Notes under the pieces: model-generated
Told to the model about the DNA's origin: nothing
The model's input: only the letters and a program-made list of their open reading frames with translations
Databases searched by the model: none
DNA from: Rossellomorea sp. BNER
GTDB taxonomy: Bacteria > Bacillota > Bacilli > Bacillales > Bacillaceae_B
DNA length: 64,000 bases
Reading direction: 5' to 3'
NCBI GenBank assembly: GCA_024213275.1
Contig: JANAVG010000016.1
Location: 19,440-83,439 of the forward strand
Made by a program: the position numbers and the translations under genes
Part shown: piece by piece, positions 1 through 8,373 of the stretch
Position numbering within the stretch: position 1 is the stretch's first letter
Layout of the letters: each line of letters starts with the position of its first letter

Positions 1-12
1 CAGTTTTTTCAT
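1..12 (-). CDS. Start of a gene cut by the window edge (first four codons only)
   Basis: Only the first codons (Met-Lys-Lys-Leu) are inside the window. A strong Shine-Dalgarno sequence (AAGGAGTGG on the minus strand, positions 18-26) precedes the ATG at 12. In B. subtilis the gene after ylbE is ylbF, so a ylbF-position gene is possible, but four residues cannot identify the product. Confidence 0.5.
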
Positions 13-16
13 ATAT

Positions 17-81
17 ACCACTCCTTACCGTTATCCTTTGCATTATGGTTGAATATTAACCAAGAAAAAACAAGGAGTGGT
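17..81 (-). promoter_or_regulatory. Inverted repeat that can mask the ribosome-binding site of the gene starting at 12
   Basis: The ten bases at 72-81 are the exact reverse complement of the ten at 17-26. The 17-26 arm contains the Shine-Dalgarno sequence of the minus-strand gene starting at 12. On a minus-strand transcript reading through from ylbE, the upstream arm (ACCACTCCTT) could pair with the ribosome-binding site across a 45-nt loop. The pairing is visible in the sequence; a regulatory role is inference. Confidence 0.4.
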
Positions 82-88
82 CTACTCT

Positions 89-331
89 TTAACCTTCAGA
101 TTCATTCATTGCTTGAAACATATGCATCATCATGGAAGCCATTTGAACACCGTTAGAAAATTTCTCTACACGATGGGGAATCGTTCTTCGAAAATGATTC
201 ATGGATGCTATCTCGAATTGTTGTAACAAATGTGGATTTCTAGATAATGTTCGATACCATGTTGGCTGTTCTCTTAAAAAATTTTTCAAATCAATCTTAG
301 CATTAATATAATCAATTACCTCTTTTCTCAT
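89..331 (-). CDS. ylbE: YlbE-like protein, small conserved Bacillus protein
   Basis: The gene encodes about 80 residues, close to the roughly 79 residues I recall for B. subtilis YlbE. The sequence begins MRKEVIDYI and contains the motif QPTWYR followed by LSRNP, which resembles the YlbE family. A GTG lies 12 bases further upstream but falls inside the AAGGAAG ribosome-binding sequence, so I chose the ATG at 331. There is no signal peptide or membrane segment. It follows ylbD by 38 bases on the same strand, which suggests co-transcription. The biochemical function of the family is unknown to me. Confidence 0.8.
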   Translation of the reverse strand: MRKEVIDYINAKIDLKNFLREQPTWYRTLSRNPHLLQQFEIASMNHFRRTIPHRVEKFSNGVQMASMMMHMFQAMNESEG

Positions 332-369
332 TAAGCGATTCACTTCCTTTTAGCTTGATGATCATAGGA

Positions 370-789
370 TTAATCTTTGAAAAAAGAAAATGGATGGCTT
401 GGCTTTGTTTCTGTTGTCGACTTTATGGCCGTATTAGAACCTCCACCTCCTGATTGGAATTGTGAAAGAACACCTTGAACTGCTCCTAAAGCTTGACTAA
501 TACTATTTATGTGCTGCTGCATTTGTTCAGCATCCATGTTTTTAATGACTCCTGTAATTTGTTCCATCCAATTCTTATCCCCTGAATTTTTCTCCTTATC
601 CTCTTTGGTTTCAGGATTTTTCCCTTCAATGTATTCATTCCACCTTGGGTCATCTTCACCAAGTAGATACCATTCCTCAAAAAGGTCTTGCCATGTGATC
701 AATCCATTTCTTACATCCTTAATCATTTTCGGATGATTTTTGGCAAAAAGTTTGAACTCTTGCACTTTTGGATGTAGTTTATTAGCCAT
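370..789 (-). CDS. ylbD: YlbD-like coat-type protein
   Basis: This 139-residue hydrophilic protein starts MANKLHPKVQEFK and has the pattern WQDLFEEWYLLGEDD near residues 29-43. Both features fit the Bacillus YlbD family, which is commonly annotated as a putative spore-coat protein. The C-terminal part holds a short Gly-rich linker (GGGG, near residue 115) before a Thr/Lys-rich tail, with no membrane segment. A GGAGGTGAC ribosome-binding site lies seven bases before the ATG. It sits upstream of ylbE in the conserved ylb order. A spore role is family inference; nothing in the sequence proves it. Confidence 0.8.
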   Translation of the reverse strand: MANKLHPKVQEFKLFAKNHPKMIKDVRNGLITWQDLFEEWYLLGEDDPRWNEYIEGKNPETKEDKEKNSGDKNWMEQITGVIKNMDAEQMQQHINSISQALGAVQGVLSQFQSGGGGSNTAIKSTTETKPSHPFSFFKD

Positions 790-905
790 TATGTCACCTC
801 CAAATACCGGACATATACCTATAATAATCTATGAATCAGAACACAAAATTGTGCTAACCATGATAAGATGAGTAAAGAGTAAAAACATGAAAAGGATGAC
901 AGAAA

Positions 906-1391
906 ATGAAAGAAGAACTTTACAAGCTATTAGATGAATTCATTAATACAGGAAATGAAGAAGAGTTACAAATGGTAAAACAGCTATTAGAAGGGGTAAA
1001 GCGAAAAAAAGAAAACCTGAACGGTTCCTACATTGGCGGAGTCTTAGGGATGGAAAGAACATTAAGTGAAATACATTGCGATGTTAGTATCCCAATCACT
1101 CCATTTACCTATAATTCATTCGAAATTGTACATGGTGGCATAACTGCAACATTAGTTGACTCTGCAATGGGTACATTAGCGAATATCGTTTTGCCAGAAG
1201 GTTATGGTGCGGTAACGACGAATTTAACCATACACTATCTTGCGCCTGGTACTGGAGGCACCCTAACTGCAAAGGCTTCAGTTGTTCATAAAGGTTCAAA
1301 AACTTTAGTAATGGATGGACAGGTAGTAAGGGATGATGGAAAAGTAATCGCCCATAGTACAGGTTCATTTTTCATCTTCAAAAAATCATAG
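906..1391 (+). CDS. PaaI-type hotdog-fold thioesterase
   Basis: The 161-residue product has an N-terminal charged helix of about 40 residues, then a single hotdog domain. The stretch HGGITATLVDSAMG (from about residue 76) is the classic HGG...D motif of the PaaI/4HBT thioesterase group, followed by a TTNLTIHYLAP strand. Such enzymes hydrolyse acyl-CoA thioesters in the cytoplasm; the substrate cannot be told from sequence. It has its own AAAGGATG ribosome-binding site and is transcribed opposite to the surrounding ylb genes, converging on ylbC. It therefore looks like an insertion into the ylbC–ylbD interval relative to B. subtilis. Confidence 0.85.
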   Translation: MKEELYKLLDEFINTGNEEELQMVKQLLEGVKRKKENLNGSYIGGVLGMERTLSEIHCDVSIPITPFTYNSFEIVHGGITATLVDSAMGTLANIVLPEGYGAVTTNLTIHYLAPGTGGTLTAKASVVHKGSKTLVMDGQVVRDDGKVIAHSTGSFFIFKKS

Positions 1392-1557
1392 CTTTTTTAA
1401 GAGAATATTGATTTTTAATAGAAATGATTCTCTAACTAAAGCATTGGGTGGATCGACGATTGCTTCTAATTTCACATCTGATCTCTCACCTCTGGGGTGA
1501 ACCTTAATTCACGAAGTGATCTTAAATCTCAACATAGTTTAGAAAACAACAATGGAA

Positions 1558-1584
1558 AAGAGAGGCGTGAGTGCACCCTCTCTT
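1558..1584 (-). terminator. Hairpin terminator after ylbC
   Basis: An 8-bp perfect stem (AAGAGAGG with CCTCTCTT) overlaps the end of ylbC and is followed on the minus strand by TTTTCC. It separates ylbC from the convergent thioesterase gene. Confidence 0.6.
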
Positions 1585-2648
1585 CATTCATCCATTTTTT
1601 TAATATAATTTTGAGTGTAATATTTGTGAAAAACCCCAACTCCTATATGAGTGAATTCATCATCCAACATTGTTTCTCGATGAGCTTCTGAATTCAACCA
1701 TCCATGAACAGCAGCAGGTCCATCCGTATATTTAGCAGCTATATTTTCGCCTGCCTTTTGAAATAATATATTTCCTGACTCAAGCCGATCTGAGAGCGAT
1801 CCAAATGTCGGTGAATCATGGGAAAAATAATTCTCATTAAACATATCTTTACTATGTCCTTTTGCTACGATAGAGGTGTCTTCATCCCATTCAAGTGTTG
1901 AAAGCTTGAAGTTCTCTCTAATAATATTCGTAATGTCAAAAATTTGCTGTGTACTTCCAATATCAATTTCTTCCCACTCTTCATCACTTATTTCTTTCTT
2001 TTCTATAAGCTGTCCCCTATATACCATTTCATATGGGCGCTGCTTTACAAGAGTTTCTTCGTTAAAATACCGAATGCTCATTAATTTCCCAGTATATTTA
2101 TCGAGGTATAACTGTGCGTAAATATCTCCGAATTGTGCTAGGAGTCTAGTGTTGAGGTCTTCTTCTGAAAGCTCAAATTGATATGTTCCATTTTCATTAT
2201 TTACAACAATCTCAGAATCAACAATAGTAAATCGGTAAATTTCATCAATACTTTGCCCTAATGTAAATGGGGCAACATTTACATCATCTCCTATTGCAAA
2301 TAAGGTTACGACTTTACTGTCTTCAACTCCAATTTGAAAGTACTCTTTTGGAGAAGGTTTATAGATCCACCAGTCATAGCCATACGAAGAAGGATCAATT
2401 CGAACGGGTTCCCCAATCTCCGCTATCACTTCTTCTATGCTTTTTCCAATGAATACTGAAAGACCATCATCAGGTCTTTCACCATCAGATCCCTCTATTG
2501 CTCCACTTAATTTATTCTCTTTATCTAATTGTGGAGTGTTTTTATCAGGACCTTCTAACATTGAATTTTCTTCTTTTTGAAGGTTTGTATAAATTCCAAA
2601 TATAATAAGGAAGATAAGAACAATAAACGTTCTAAATATAATTTTCAG
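1584..2648 (-). CDS. ylbC: YlbC-like CAP-domain protein, probably membrane-anchored and read from a CTG start
   Basis: The C-terminal part (about residues 236-354) is a CAP/SCP domain, with GHSKDM, NYFSHDSPTFGSL, AGENIA and HRETML matching the bacterial CAP motifs. The preceding ~150 residues resemble the CAP-associated N-terminal domain of YlbC/YtxD-like proteins. The first ATG (2561) gives 325 residues with no signal. In the same frame upstream, 29 further codons run without a stop back to a CTG at 2648 and encode a hydrophobic segment (FIVLIFLIIFGIY). The CTG lies seven bases after an AGGAGG site, and no ATG, GTG or TTG is available in that stretch. I therefore take CTG as the start, giving 354 residues with an N-terminal anchor. 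Function of the family is not established. Confidence 0.75.
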   Translation of the reverse strand: MKIIFRTFIVLIFLIIFGIYTNLQKEENSMLEGPDKNTPQLDKENKLSGAIEGSDGERPDDGLSVFIGKSIEEVIAEIGEPVRIDPSSYGYDWWIYKPSPKEYFQIGVEDSKVVTLFAIGDDVNVAPFTLGQSIDEIYRFTIVDSEIVVNNENGTYQFELSEEDLNTRLLAQFGDIYAQLYLDKYTGKLMSIRYFNEETLVKQRPYEMVYRGQLIEKKEISDEEWEEIDIGSTQQIFDITNIIRENFKLSTLEWDEDTSIVAKGHSKDMFNENYFSHDSPTFGSLSDRLESGNILFQKAGENIAAKYTDGPAAVHGWLNSEAHRETMLDDEFTHIGVGVFHKYYTQNYIKKMDE

Positions 2649-2910
2649 GAGTTATCCTCCTTTCCCATTTCTATCATTTTATGTAGGTAAGAATAGTTTT
2701 ATTATATCATTTCTACTCTATTCATTAATAGCTAGATGTCGGAATATCTTGATAATTAAAACGCGAGTACTTCGCAAAAGGGAAGAAAGACTAAGTTCTA
2801 ATTAAAGAAGCTTGACTAAACCTGTTACGAACCTCTTTCTATCGACGGCAGGCATTGGAAAAGGACAGGAATATACAAAAAAAACTTTATATTGTTATAG
2901 TTACCTAATC

Positions 2911-2935
2911 AAAAAAGGAGTACCTTAAAGGACTC
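2911..2935 (-). terminator. Hairpin terminator after ylbB
   Basis: On the minus strand GGAGT-CCTT pairs with AAGG-T-ACTCC, followed by six T. It lies about 90 bases beyond the ylbB stop. The rest of 2649-3021 holds the ylbC upstream region and, near 2800-2865, a very degraded stretch weakly like repeat family A; no gene is seen there. Confidence 0.7.
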
Positions 2936-3021
2936 CCAACTGAATGAATTACTTTATCACTTGTTCAATACATAAGCATTTTATTGTATTCAATGATGTT
3001 TCCAATTATAAAATTAAATTC

Positions 3022-3456
3022 CTAACAAGGTTTATTTTTAAGTATGGGATCTGATATATCTTGTAAAGCTTGTTCCGCTTCATGAGCGTATTCATGTCTA
3101 ATAGCAAAATCACCAAGAGAAACTACCCCAAGTAAAGTCTTGTCCCCTTCTACTACTGGCAATCGTCTGATTTGATATCTTGCCATTAATTGAAGAGCAT
3201 CATCTGTAGTTTCCTCAGGACCAATTGTGATCAAATCATTACTCATGATATCCTCTACTTTTGAGGAATTTGGATGTTTCTCAGCCACACATCTGAGGAC
3301 GATATCTCTATCTGTAATCATCCCGACGACCCTTTCCCCATTTACAATTGGAATCGCTCCCACATTGTTTTCTTTCATTTTTACAGCCACTTCAAAAACA
3401 TTGTCTAATAATGTGCAACAATCCACATCTTTTGTCATCATATCTTTAACTTTCAT
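3022..3456 (-). CDS. ylbB: CBS-domain pair protein (YlbB-like)
   Basis: The 144-residue protein is essentially two CBS domains in tandem (a Bateman module). The first starts MKVKDMMTKDV and contains GMITDRDI; the second contains IRRLPVVEGD and LGVVSLGDFA. Such modules bind adenine nucleotides or S-adenosyl ligands and usually act as cytoplasmic regulators; the ligand here cannot be read from sequence. A GAGGAGGAG site precedes the ATG. It is encoded between ylbC and divergent ylbA as in B. subtilis. Confidence 0.85.
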   Translation of the reverse strand: MKVKDMMTKDVDCCTLLDNVFEVAVKMKENNVGAIPIVNGERVVGMITDRDIVLRCVAEKHPNSSKVEDIMSNDLITIGPEETTDDALQLMARYQIRRLPVVEGDKTLLGVVSLGDFAIRHEYAHEAEQALQDISDPILKNKPC

Positions 3457-3672
3457 AATACTCCTCCTCTTTCATTAACTTATAGTAATATTTCTATTTT
3501 CTTCGAGAAAGGGTAAACTATTCTTAAATATGGTCAATGTCCACATTTCGTCACATCATTCCGTTGCAAGATGAATGATTTTACACTATTATTAAAAATG
3601 AAGAACTTTGCATTTTGTACTATCTTTTATCAAAAGATATAAATGCCTTAACATATAGGAGGGAAATAGTTT

Positions 3673-4032
3673 ATGCGTTTTGAAGCTACTGGCATTGAAA
3701 ATTTGAAAGCTGATTTAAACCGCTTAGATGAAGTTATGCTTTCTCATGGACTTGTTCGTGAAGGTCAATGGGATTACGAACGAGTAACCTACGATCGCAA
3801 ATTTGAAATTAAAGAAGGTACATATTATTTACGCATTCAGGGGTATACTGCTGAAGGAGACATTGGTAAGCATGACGCGATCATCCAGATAATGACTCCT
3901 TTATTAGGAAAACACTATTATCCACATGGAGTAGAATACGGCGAGGGAGAGCACTTCCCAAGTCATCTTGTAAACAGTTGTGAAAAGCTTCTTGCCGATG
4001 TAAAAAAAGAAGTAGAAGTGTTTGCTGATTAA
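3673..4032 (+). CDS. ylbA: YugN-family protein YlbA
   Basis: The 119-residue soluble protein begins MRFEATGIENLKADLNRLD and contains GQWDYERVTYDRKFE and a C-terminal HYYPHGVEYGE stretch. These are characteristic of the YugN-like/YlbA family found in Bacillaceae. It has an AGGAGGG ribosome-binding site and its own terminator. It is divergent from ylbB with a 216-bp shared promoter region. No function is known to me for the family. Confidence 0.75.
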   Translation: MRFEATGIENLKADLNRLDEVMLSHGLVREGQWDYERVTYDRKFEIKEGTYYLRIQGYTAEGDIGKHDAIIQIMTPLLGKHYYPHGVEYGEGEHFPSHLVNSCEKLLADVKKEVEVFAD

Positions 4033-4041
4033 TATTGAAGG

Positions 4042-4070
4042 CTGACTCAAATCGAGTCAGTCTTTTTTTA
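4042..4070 (+). terminator. Intrinsic terminator after ylbA
   Basis: CTGACTC and GAGTCAG form a 7-bp stem with a five-base loop, followed by TCTTTTTTT on the plus strand. Confidence 0.85.
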
Positions 4071-4218
4071 TAGGGCAAGAATGAATAAAAATTTTGGAGC
4101 ACCCTTCTCTGCTTTTCTTGTATGTTTTCACTCCCATACCTTTGTTTATACTGTTCAACATCAAGACTCTTTATTATAATAGTATTAATGATGTTCTTGA
4201 TGAGAAAGGGGCACAACA

Positions 4219-5277
4219 TTGACCAAGGTTCTTAGTAAAAAAATGGTAACCATTGCGATTACCATCCTATTAATATTTTTATTGATTTACTTTATTCTTC
4301 CTGTCTCAATACCATTAATTGCAGCGATCATAACTGCTTTAATCTTAGAGCCTGCAGTAAGAATGTTGATAAACAAGTTTCGATTAAAACGAAGGATGTC
4401 TGTATTAATCGTTTTTCTTTCCTTTCTAGTTGCCGTAGGGGTAATGTCCTATTTTGTTACAACTAAAGTCGTTGGGGAAGCAGTCAAGCTCATTGAAGAT
4501 GCACCTACATACATTAATCAAATTAGTGATATTTGGGTTAATTATGAAAAAGACCTTGAGTACGCAGCTAGAGATTTACCAGGGGAAGTCGTATCAGAGA
4601 TAAGTAATGGGGTTCAAGACTTCTTAAATAGTTTCAAGGAGAGTATTAAGGAGTATATGAATATAGAAAGGATTAGTGCTTTTCTTACCTATATTCCCAA
4701 CTACCTTGTTAGCTTTTTAGTCTATTTAATTGCACTTTTCTTGTTTATGATTGATCTTCCTCGAGTAAAGAAGACGATCTACAGTTCCCTAACTGAAAAA
4801 ACCGCAGAAAAAGTAAATTTCATGACTTCTAGATTATCCTACGTCATTTTCGGTTTCTTTAAAGCACAGTTTTTAGTCAGTGTTTTAATTTTTATTGTTT
4901 CTCTTATTGGATTACTTTTCATTTCTCCAGAAGTTGCCATTGTAATGTCATTGATTATCTGGGTAATTGACTTCATTCCTATCATTGGTTCAATAGTCAT
5001 TTTAGGTCCATGGGCATTATTCCATTTACTCGCAGGCAACTTAACAATTGGAACTCAACTGGCAGTCCTAGCGGCCATCTTGCTGATTATTAGGAGAACT
5101 GTCGAACCTAAAGTCATGGGAACCCATATCGGACTATCACCCTTAGCAACGTTAATTGCCATGTACTTAGGTCTTAAACTCTTAGGTGTGTTAGGCTTTA
5201 TTGTAGGACCACTTCTCTTAATTGTCTTTAACTCGGCAAAAGAAGCAGGGATTATTAAATGGAACTTTAAAATATAG
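4219..5277 (+). CDS. AI-2E-family / YtvI-like integral membrane permease
   Basis: This 352-residue membrane protein has two N-terminal hydrophobic segments, a hydrophilic loop of roughly 70 residues, then about six further membrane segments. The conserved C-terminal pattern (IIWVIDFIPIIGSIVILGP, then PKVMGTHIGLSPL) defines the AI-2E transporter (UPF0118) family. Bacillus members include YtvI, a sporulation-associated paralogue. The start is TTG at 4219, eight bases after GAAAGGGG. The substrate is unknown; AI-2 export is only a family label. The gene stops four bases before repeat C1. Confidence 0.8.
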   Translation: MTKVLSKKMVTIAITILLIFLLIYFILPVSIPLIAAIITALILEPAVRMLINKFRLKRRMSVLIVFLSFLVAVGVMSYFVTTKVVGEAVKLIEDAPTYINQISDIWVNYEKDLEYAARDLPGEVVSEISNGVQDFLNSFKESIKEYMNIERISAFLTYIPNYLVSFLVYLIALFLFMIDLPRVKKTIYSSLTEKTAEKVNFMTSRLSYVIFGFFKAQFLVSVLIFIVSLIGLLFISPEVAIVMSLIIWVIDFIPIIGSIVILGPWALFHLLAGNLTIGTQLAVLAAILLIIRRTVEPKVMGTHIGLSPLATLIAMYLGLKLLGVLGFIVGPLLLIVFNSAKEAGIIKWNFKI

Positions 5278-5280
5278 ACC

Positions 5281-5403
5281 AATGGGGCTGTCGAAAAACC
5301 AAGGTGTCAAGAACCACAACTTCAATATGTAGAAGAGAGCCTTAGGTTCTGAATATTGACAATCATAGTGGTTCCGGGCCCATTTTTGGAACAGCCCCAT
5401 TTC
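5281..5403. repeat. Palindromic repeat family C, copy 1
   Basis: The element starts GGGGCTGTCGAAAAA and ends TTTTTGGAACAGCCCC, giving near-perfect terminal inverted repeats. Internal blocks (GAACCACAACTTCAA and GTGGTTCCGG) recur in the copy at 61377-61489. It begins right after the permease stop and lies between convergent genes, so it may act as a bidirectional terminator. Confidence 0.75.
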
Positions 5404-5426
5404 TATTTGATGAGCTAAACTATGTT

Positions 5427-6587
5427 TTAAAAAAAATCAATAAAAAATGGATTTAATGGATTGACTATTTCCTCTAATAAATTTATAGTCTCTATATTCC
5501 CTTTAATTTTACCTATATTATTAAGCTCTCTCGCAGTATATACCCCAAAGAAGAGAGGAATTAGTGTTTGAACATCCATTTTCACATAATCTTGATCAAG
5601 TCTTGATTGACGATCTAGTTTAACTACGTTCTCGTTCGTTAATAAATAAATACCATTATTCCAGCTTGCATAAGTATCATTAATTTCGACACCTATAGAT
5701 TGATCATTCGATATGTTTAAATCAAGTTTCTTTAAAAACTTTTCTACATCGACAATTCTAGCCATGAAATAAGGGAATACCTCTGTCTTAGCCCTTGGAT
5801 TTTGGAGTAGATACGGCAATGGATCCTTTTCTTGCAGTGTTAATTCCACTTCAGTAATCATTGAATCATGCTGACAAATATAATTCCACAAGCCTTTCCT
5901 AGCTTCATCATTTATGACGATAAATTCTTCTACCTTCATTTTCTTATCTTTAATATCGTATAGAATATAGCCTTCTACCCTATTGCTTGTTCCATAATAA
6001 GCTGCAATGGTTAACTCTGTTATAACCCTTTGCTTCCACCAGTTTGATTCCCTCACTAACATTCCATTGAAGTCTTTTGCAAATTTCTCATAGAATTCTT
6101 TAAGGTCATGTGGAAAATTATTTTTATGATACCGACAAATTTCCCCATCAGTGTTTTCCATTCTAACTAATTCACTCTTATCGATATTCACTTTTTTCAA
6201 ATAATCAAATATTTCCCATCCAAACTGGCGATAAAACGAAATGGAAAAGGGATGTAAAAGCGAAATGAATTGGTCTTTATTTCTCATCACCTCAAGAGAA
6301 TCCTTTATTAATTCCCTTACATACCCTTTTCTCCGATATTCAGGATAGGTAGCTACACTTGCAATCCCCCCCATTTCCCAATGTTCATGATTAAACCAAA
6401 TTTTCAATGGTAGTATTTGAAGTTTGGCAGCAAGTTTTTCCTCATCTTTAATACCGGAGATATATTGTTGATCAAACTGTTCATACTTTTCCTTTAAACT
6501 TTCTTCAGGTACTTTATATTGAAATGCGTACATTGATAAATCCACTATCTCTTGATAATCTGATGATTGAAGCTTCTCAACCTTCAT
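5427..6587 (-). CDS. Eis-type GNAT N-acetyltransferase
   Basis: The 386-residue product has the three-part layout of Eis-like proteins. An N-terminal GNAT domain contains GGIASVATYPEYRRKGYVREL, whose RRKGY segment is the acetyl-CoA-binding P-loop. A second GNAT-like region follows, then a C-terminal sterol-carrier-like domain. Such enzymes acetylate amines or lysines in the cytoplasm using acetyl-CoA; the target is unknown. A GGGAGGTG site lies seven bases before the ATG at 6587, so I prefer it over an ATG at 6608 that would overlap this site. The gene is monocistronic and converges on the AI-2E permease across repeat C1. Confidence 0.8.
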   Translation of the reverse strand: MKVEKLQSSDYQEIVDLSMYAFQYKVPEESLKEKYEQFDQQYISGIKDEEKLAAKLQILPLKIWFNHEHWEMGGIASVATYPEYRRKGYVRELIKDSLEVMRNKDQFISLLHPFSISFYRQFGWEIFDYLKKVNIDKSELVRMENTDGEICRYHKNNFPHDLKEFYEKFAKDFNGMLVRESNWWKQRVITELTIAAYYGTSNRVEGYILYDIKDKKMKVEEFIVINDEARKGLWNYICQHDSMITEVELTLQEKDPLPYLLQNPRAKTEVFPYFMARIVDVEKFLKKLDLNISNDQSIGVEINDTYASWNNGIYLLTNENVVKLDRQSRLDQDYVKMDVQTLIPLFFGVYTARELNNIGKIKGNIETINLLEEIVNPLNPFFIDFF

Positions 6588-6709
6588 CTTTGAACACCTC
6601 CCACCCAATCCATTCTACGTGAATAACAGAAATTCCTATCTAATACTTAAGATTTTTTCACCTTGTTCTTTTAATATAGTGCTTCAAGATGTACATACAT
6701 TTTTGTCAC

Positions 6710-6748
6710 AAAAAAATAATCAAAATCATCTACCATGATTTTGATTAT
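6710..6748 (-). terminator. Intrinsic terminator after the DUF420 gene
   Basis: A 14-bp perfect stem (ATAATCAAAATCAT and its complement) with a five-base loop is followed on the minus strand by a run of seven T. It ends the ctaG–DUF420 unit. Confidence 0.85.
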
Positions 6749-6756
6749 CTTCATCG

Positions 6757-7218
6757 TTAATATCCTAGTATCGCTCTAATCGTTGAAGTAGTTTCTCCAC
6801 CTTCATAGAATACGTAAAGGAGTAAGTATACTGCAACTCCTGTTACCGCGGTAAAAAACCAAATGATGCTTGTTATAGGACCAAGCTTCCTATGTCTTTT
6901 TAAGTTCTTTTTGTATCCTGTCCAAAGAGACATTAGTCCAAACACTGCACCAACGGTTGCTAATGTAATATGGAAAATAAGAAACACAGTATAATAAATT
7001 TTTAAACTATCCGGTCCACCAAATGAAGTATTACCTATAAAAATGGTTCGACTGAGATAAATAATAAAAAAAGTAAGAGCGAAAACACCCGCAAGCGTCA
7101 TAGTTTTTTGATGTGTTTCAATTTTTCTTTGTTTGATTTGCCACCAGCCAATTGCTACTGTAATTGCACTTAATACGATAAAGGTTGTACTTATCGTAGG
7201 GAGTATTGGTAAAGACAT
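6757..7218 (-). CDS. DUF420 membrane protein (YozB/CtaM family), cytochrome oxidase maturation
   Basis: The 153-residue protein has four to five membrane segments and starts MSLPILPTISTTFIVLSA. The pattern HQKTMTLAGVFALTFFIIY, followed by HITLATVG and RHRKLGP, is typical of DUF420. The Staphylococcus aureus member CtaM is required for activity of haem A-containing oxidase, and the B. subtilis homologue is YozB. Here it lies 52 bases downstream of ctaG on the same strand, and a terminator closes the unit, which supports a role in caa3 oxidase assembly. His residues in the membrane segments are candidate metal or haem ligands (inference). Confidence 0.8.
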   Translation of the reverse strand: MSLPILPTISTTFIVLSAITVAIGWWQIKQRKIETHQKTMTLAGVFALTFFIIYLSRTIFIGNTSFGGPDSLKIYYTVFLIFHITLATVGAVFGLMSLWTGYKKNLKRHRKLGPITSIIWFFTAVTGVAVYLLLYVFYEGGETTSTIRAILGY

Positions 7219-7270
7219 GCTTTCTTCCTCTCTTCATTCGTGAAAATATAAAATATTAACTAACTTTTCA

Positions 7271-8188
7271 TTATTCTACCAACTTGGGATCTGTAGCTTT
7301 ATAAGCCACGGTTGGTTGTGATTCTGTTTGAGCTTGGTCTTGATCTTTTCGATACCATTGAAAGAATAGACTAGCTAATGCTACGCCGAAAACAATTTCT
7401 TGGATAATTTTCATTACAACTCCACCCAGCTGTTGATCATTTTGCAAAGACATCGATGTGAATAATTCAGGTCCACTCAAGCTCAGTCCACTTAGGCTAC
7501 TAGCAGGAACACATAACGCCAACGCTTTTAACCATGTTGAAGAATCATAGTACGTTGCATATAATGGATTCTCAGCAAAGATAATTAAACCACACGCTGG
7601 AGTTAATAGGACTGCGCTCCCTAGAATATATCCAATTCGTTTTAATCCACTAAGCTCTACATCATCGTCAACAGGTTTTATTAATGGCCACCACATAAAT
7701 ATAGCCAGCATAAATAGTATCACTGTAAATACATTGTGAAGAACAGCGTCCGTTCTCACGTGATCAAATACTGTAGGAATATGATACAAAGAGAATAGAA
7801 CATTGAATGCTAATAATTTTACAATTGGTTTTGTCATTAAACCAAACACTTGCTTAACAATCGGAAGCCTAATGAACGCTTTCCAAACCCAATCAGGAAT
7901 TCCCATTACTAATATGGGTGTAAAAACAAGATATAAAATAGCCATCTGCGTCATATGCATTGAAAACATAATACCACTTAATACCTCAACAGGTGACCCC
8001 TTTGCTATATACAAAAGAATCATGGCTAGGAGAAAGTAAGTTGCTTCTTTCTTAGTTAGTTTTCTACTTTCAGAAAAACGGTGTCTCCATTTTATCGTTA
8101 CTAAAAAGTATAGTACGGTAATCAACAGAATTGATAATATAAAAAAAGGACTCCATAACGCATTAAAACCAAAAATACCTAAAGGCAT
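7271..8188 (-). CDS. ctaG: CtaG, caa3 oxidase assembly factor (copper delivery)
   Basis: This 305-residue integral membrane protein has about seven membrane segments. It starts MPLGIFGFNALWSPFF and contains FSMHMTQMAILYL and FNVLFSLYHIPTVFDH, the conserved His/Met-rich segments of the CtaG_Bacillus family. In B. subtilis, CtaG is needed for caa3 oxidase expression, probably for CuB formation. A GAGGTGGAG site precedes the ATG. Unlike the simple ctaCDEFG operon of B. subtilis, a strong terminator (8374-8402) separates it from ctaF. It therefore probably has its own promoter in the 224-bp gap and is co-transcribed with the DUF420 gene. Confidence 0.92.
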   Translation of the reverse strand: MPLGIFGFNALWSPFFILSILLITVLYFLVTIKWRHRFSESRKLTKKEATYFLLAMILLYIAKGSPVEVLSGIMFSMHMTQMAILYLVFTPILVMGIPDWVWKAFIRLPIVKQVFGLMTKPIVKLLAFNVLFSLYHIPTVFDHVRTDAVLHNVFTVILFMLAIFMWWPLIKPVDDDVELSGLKRIGYILGSAVLLTPACGLIIFAENPLYATYYDSSTWLKALALCVPASSLSGLSLSGPELFTSMSLQNDQQLGGVVMKIIQEIVFGVALASLFFQWYRKDQDQAQTESQPTVAYKATDPKLVE

Positions 8189-8274
8189 TTCTCCACCTCA
8201 TTTCACAATTACATGGTTAATTACATTATACTTCCTTAACTATACGACTTCAATCTAAGCTCATGACAAGTTCA

Positions 8275-8335
8275 TGACAATAAAGAAAATCGGAAACACC
8301 TAAGGCATTGGAGCCTGGATGACCTGATAAACCTT
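8275..8335. repeat. Degraded remnant of repeat family A
   Basis: The stretch GAAAATCGGAAACACCTAA followed by GGCATTGGAGCCTGGAT resembles the two ends of family A (GAAAAGCGGAAGCGCC and GGCACTGGAGCTGGAC) with the central hairpin missing. It lies between the ctaF terminator and ctaG. Confidence 0.4.
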
Positions 8336-8373
8336 TATCGTCAGCACTTCAGAATTTTCATTCCTTAGCTATT

